Assembly: GCF_048773025.1 (NCBI RefSeq)
Contig: NC_133544.1
Coordinates: forward strand, 67,671,501-67,735,500
DNA length: 64,000 bases
Origin: Camelus bactrianus
Taxonomy: Eukaryota; Chordata; Mammalia; Artiodactyla; Camelidae
Direction: 5' to 3'
Shown: piece by piece, positions 62,046-64,000 of the stretch
Layout of the letters: each line of letters starts with the position of its first letter
Numbering within the stretch: the stretch's first letter is position 1
Made by a program: the position numbers and the translations under genes
The notes under the pieces: model-generated
The model's database searches: none
What the model was told of the DNA's origin: nothing
Seen by the model: only the letters and a program-made list of their open reading frames with translations

Positions 62046-62254
62046 TTTATTCATTGACATATCATGTACCAAGCACAAAGGATTCATTTCTAAGTATATA
62101 AAAATGAAACATGAGGCCCTTGACTTCAATGTAGTTTTCAGCTTGACTTACAAAGAAGTACAGTATAAGAGACAATATATACAGGGAAAGAGTGGGAAGC
62201 AGGACTATCTAAAGCTACTTGGAGGCTTCAGGTGAAAATGATATTTGAGCTGAG

Positions 62255-62870
62255 GTTTTAATCATCTATCCATCCATCCTACATATATTTCATTAAGTGC
62301 TTGCTGTGTGCCAAACCCTATTCTAGGTACTGGAGATAGAGTAGTGGACAAATTAAAAAGTCAAAAATCCCTGTCTACCTAGAGATTATAGTTCATATTT
62401 TATATATTTATATGTCTGCTGAGGGAGACAGACAATAAGTTAAATAAGTAAAATGTATGTTAGGTATTGATAAGAACTAAGGAGGAAAAAATAAGCATAG
62501 GAGAGGGCTTGTTGTCATTTTAGTAGATGGCCAGGGATGACCTTACTGAAAAGTTCTGTGATTTTTGAGTTGAGCCCTAGAGAAAAGAGAGAGTCAGTCT
62601 TGCTCATTCGTACTCCATGTTTAGAGCATCCACTGCTCACCAGGCATTTTGCAAGAAGCTGGGAGAGGCCTTAAATGCCTTCCAATGGTTTTCTTTTCTT
62701 CTTTCTTTTAATCCAGTAGGCAATGGGAAGTTATTGAAGAATCTTGATCACAGGTCTGGTGTGCTTAGATTTGTGTCATAGAAAACTCAGAAGTTTTAAG
62801 GATAATGAAACAGAGGAGGCAGATTAGAATAGTCATGCTGTCAGCTGGGGGCTTCCTACTCCTTGAGTAT
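62255..62870 (-). mobile_element. L2, reverse orientation, about 600 bp
   Basis: Reverse L2: gtgcttgctgtgtgccaaac, cctattctaggtactggaga, tccctgtctacctagagatt, gagacagacaataagttaaa; then after a gap near 62600-62640, caatgggaagttattgaaga. Good order over most of its length. Confidence 0.65.
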
Positions 62871-63270
62871 CTGGTTATGTTGGATGAAAATCCAACTCTG
62901 TGGCCTGAGATAGTCTTCATGATACCTGTGAGTTCTCACAGCCTGCTCCTAGTGTGTGCCTGTCCTCTGTAGTCCTTAACCTTTAGGACTACCTGTCTCC
63001 TTTTTAGCAATAACACATTGAATGTAGACCTTCATCAGTTTCTAGAAAAACACCCACTCATACTTAGTGGGTGTGGGTGTGTGCCTAAATGATTCTTTAC
63101 TGAAGATTTAGGAGTTGCTACTGGATAGGGCTTCAGCTGAAAGTATTTGGGGCCTTGGGAGCAAGTCAGCCAATACCAAGTGCATCCAAGATAATTGCAT
63201 TTGAAAGGAGTCCACACTTTCAGCATCTTTTGTATACCTTTTGGAATATTTTAAAGGCAGAAAATTTGAA
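62870..63270. other. Intergenic stretch
   Basis: No gene or repeat recognised in these 400 bp. Confidence 0.6.
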
Positions 63271-63910
63271 ACTGAATTTTTAAAAATTAGATTTGACTTA
63301 CAATATTATATTAGTTTCAGGTGTACAGCATGGTGATTCAGTATTTTTACAGATTATACTCCATTAAAAGTTATTATATGATAATGGCTATAATTACCCG
63401 TACTATACAATATGTTCTTGTTGCTTATCTATTTTATACATAGTAGTTTGTATCTCTTAATTCCATACCCCTAATTTGCCCCTCGTTTCTCCCTCTCCCC
63501 TTTGGTAACCACTACTTTGTTTTTTATGCCTGTGAGCCTGTTTCTGTTTTGCATTAAACAGAATGCAAAGCATTAAATATGTTAAACATTATGCATTAAC
63601 ATAATACGTTCATTTGGATTATTTCTTAGATTACACATATAAATGATGTCATACAGTGTTTGTCTTTCTCTGTCTGAATGGTTTCACTAAGCATTATACC
63701 CTCCAGGTCCATCCATGTTGTCACAAATGGCAACATTTCACTCTTTTTACGACTGAGAAATATTCCATTGTGTGTGTGTGTGTGTGTGTATCTCACATCT
63801 TCTTTTTCCATTCATCTGTTTTTGGACACGGGTTGCTTCCATGTCTTGGCTATTGTAAGCAATGCTGCTGTGAACATTGGGGTGGATATATCTTTTTGAA
63901 TTAGTGGTTT
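63270..63910 (-). mobile_element. L1 3' end
   Basis: Antisense L1 3' UTR and ORF2 end on the plus strand: gtttcaggtgtacagcatgg, gtaaccactactttg, tcatacagtgtttgtctttc, caggtccatccatgttgtca, gctgctgtgaacattggggt. Contains a (TG)n run near 63771-63789. Confidence 0.82.
63771..63789. repeat. (TG)n microsatellite inside L1
   Basis: An uninterrupted run of about nine TG units. Confidence 0.85.
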
Positions 63911-64000
63911 TCAAAGAATTTTTCTACCAAAGACAGCTCTCCCTTTCTAAGAGGATTTTTGGTGAATAAAATCTCTTATTATATATTTCTAAGATGATTT

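Noticed and set aside
1-64000. A novel multi-gene system, CRISPR array or operon
   Set aside because: The window is an ordinary vertebrate locus of two known genes with introns and dispersed repeats; no regularly spaced repeats and no further coding units were found.

Overview
This is a stretch of mammalian nuclear DNA: AT-rich, split genes with GT-AG introns, two CpG-island promoters, and many LINE, SINE and DNA-transposon remnants. A tRNA-derived SINE of the Vic-1 type at 15063-15219, with a perfect 13-bp target-site duplication, points to a camelid (camel, llama or alpaca). L1 3' ends at 4682-4846 and 8415-8489 fit the same group. Nothing prokaryotic, no CRISPR array and no functional RNA gene is visible.

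Both real genes lie on the minus strand, head to tail. AQR (Aquarius/IBP160, the intron-binding spliceosomal helicase) fills 52-49083. Its start codon is at 49083 and 21 coding exons can be placed to the base. They join in frame into residues 1 to about 797; the remaining exons, including the RecA helicase core with the ATP-binding site, lie beyond base 1. The AQR promoter is a CpG island at about 48.9-49.35 kb with an ETS site. ZNF770, a C2H2 zinc-finger protein of 693 residues, has one coding exon at 54101-56182. It has a probable 3' UTR below 54101, a short upstream ORF, a probable noncoding first exon ending at 60020, and a CpG-island promoter at about 59.85-60.35 kb with an NRF1-like site. 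From 60.4 to 64 kb I see only MIR, L2 and L1 remnants.

The gene order AQR-ZNF770 matches what I remember of human 15q14, so the locus looks like ordinary conserved synteny. The two genes are unrelated in function: one is a core splicing factor, the other a probable DNA-binding regulator. I did not find an undescribed biological system. The items most worth a second look are two near-identical L1 3' ends in opposite orientation bracketing AQR exons 18-19, a truncated L1 26 bp inside the donor side of exon 15, the repeated finger-triad layout of ZNF770 with its strong-context uORF, and a few GC-richer blocks I cannot assign. Repeat family names are from memory of consensus sequences, and repeat edges are approximate unless a target-site duplication is given.
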